Assembly: GCA_015179045.1 (NCBI GenBank)
Contig: WHUZ01000004.1
Span: forward strand, 1,054,001-1,118,000
Direction of reading: 5' to 3'
Source of the DNA: Kalaharituber pfeilii
Lineage: Eukaryota; Ascomycota; Pezizomycetes; Pezizales; Pezizaceae
DNA: 64,000 bases
Shown one piece after another: positions 63,900 to 64,000 of this stretch. The translations under genes and the position numbers were made by a program. The notes under the pieces are model-generated. The model had not been told where the DNA came from. It did no database searches and saw only the letters and a program-made list of their open reading frames with translations. Position 1 is the first letter of the stretch; each line of letters opens with the position of its first letter.

Positions 63900-64000
63900 G
63901 AGACGGTGACAGAAGCAGGCATCCGACAAGAGGCGAAGGCTAGTAGAGGGGTGGAGAGAAAGAGACTACAGCTGACGTACAGGCCACTCGAATACCTGGG

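Larger units (their letters stand above)
56633..64000 (+). mobile_element. Large A-family LINE, interrupted three times, runs off the window
   Basis: From the AT-block edge: the ORF1 end with a zinc knuckle, then ORF2 with endonuclease, RT and RNase H. The last residues before the window edge (LTYRPLEYLG) match the NYRPLQRLG start of the C-terminal region in the A-family ends at 41832 and 4837, which places it in family A. Inserts: a chromovirus complex (58261-61951), a hAT-like MITE (62300-62684) and an ultrashort A tail (63840-63899). Without them about 3.2 kb of LINE is present. Confidence 0.88.

Noticed and set aside
1..64000. Possibility that all short poly(A) inserts are simple microsatellites
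   Set aside because: Most carry the same hairpin sequence and are flanked by distinct direct repeats of 8-15 bp, which slippage cannot produce.

Overview
The window looks like a transposon-dense stretch of a filamentous ascomycete (Pezizomycotina-type) genome. The signs are short 62-81 bp introns with GT..AG ends and CTAAC/CTGAC-like branch sites, a pogo/Fot1 transposon, a Ty3 chromovirus, LINEs of the APE-endonuclease/RT/RNase H type, MITEs, and two blocks of nearly pure A+T that resemble RIP-degraded repeats. No tRNA, rRNA or bacterial-type feature was found, and the species cannot be named from the sequence.

Probable host genes are sparse islands: an IRG-like P-loop GTPase (8277-10262); a BTB-like protein with one intron (20494-21971, minus), its truncated paralogue (12462-13197) and a third, more diverged member (31504-33715); a four-helix MARVEL-like membrane protein (25871-27523); and two related single-zinc-finger proteins with one intron each (37335-38097 and 47631-48518). 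The rest is mobile DNA or unrecognised intergenic sequence.

Layout: 0.2-6.4 kb, MULE fragment, nested half-LINEs, nested solo LTRs and LINE tails. 8-10.3 kb, GTPase gene. 11.3-15 kb, half-LINEs around a broken BTB-like gene. 15.5-20.3 kb, a pogo-derived foldback element beside a degenerate pogo element that itself sits inside a LINE tail. 20.5-22 kb, BTB-like gene. 25.7-27.5 kb, membrane protein gene. 27.6-31.2 kb, nested half-LINEs and LINEs. 31.5-33.7 kb, BTB-like gene. 35.5-36.9 kb, possible LTR, AT block and LINE end. 37.3-38.1 kb, zinc-finger gene. 38.7-46.8 kb, LINE/LTR/MITE nest. 47.6-48.5 kb, zinc-finger gene. 53-55.6 kb, Tc1-like and hAT-like non-autonomous elements. 55.9-64 kb, AT block followed by a large A-family LINE split by an inverted-LTR chromovirus, a hAT-like MITE and a LINE tail.

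The most striking system is a set of retroposons with a body of only about 17-45 nt plus poly(A), each flanked by 8-16 bp target-site duplications. Their bodies are 3'-terminal hairpins (families A, B and C) identical to those ending the LINEs and the half-LINEs (ORF1 plus 3' tail, no RT) in the same window. In families A and B the hairpin stems show compensatory changes, and most family B copies begin at the same nucleotide, the base of the hairpin. This suggests a discrete hairpin-poly(A) RNA mobilised in trans by the LINE reverse transcriptase, rather than random 5' truncation.
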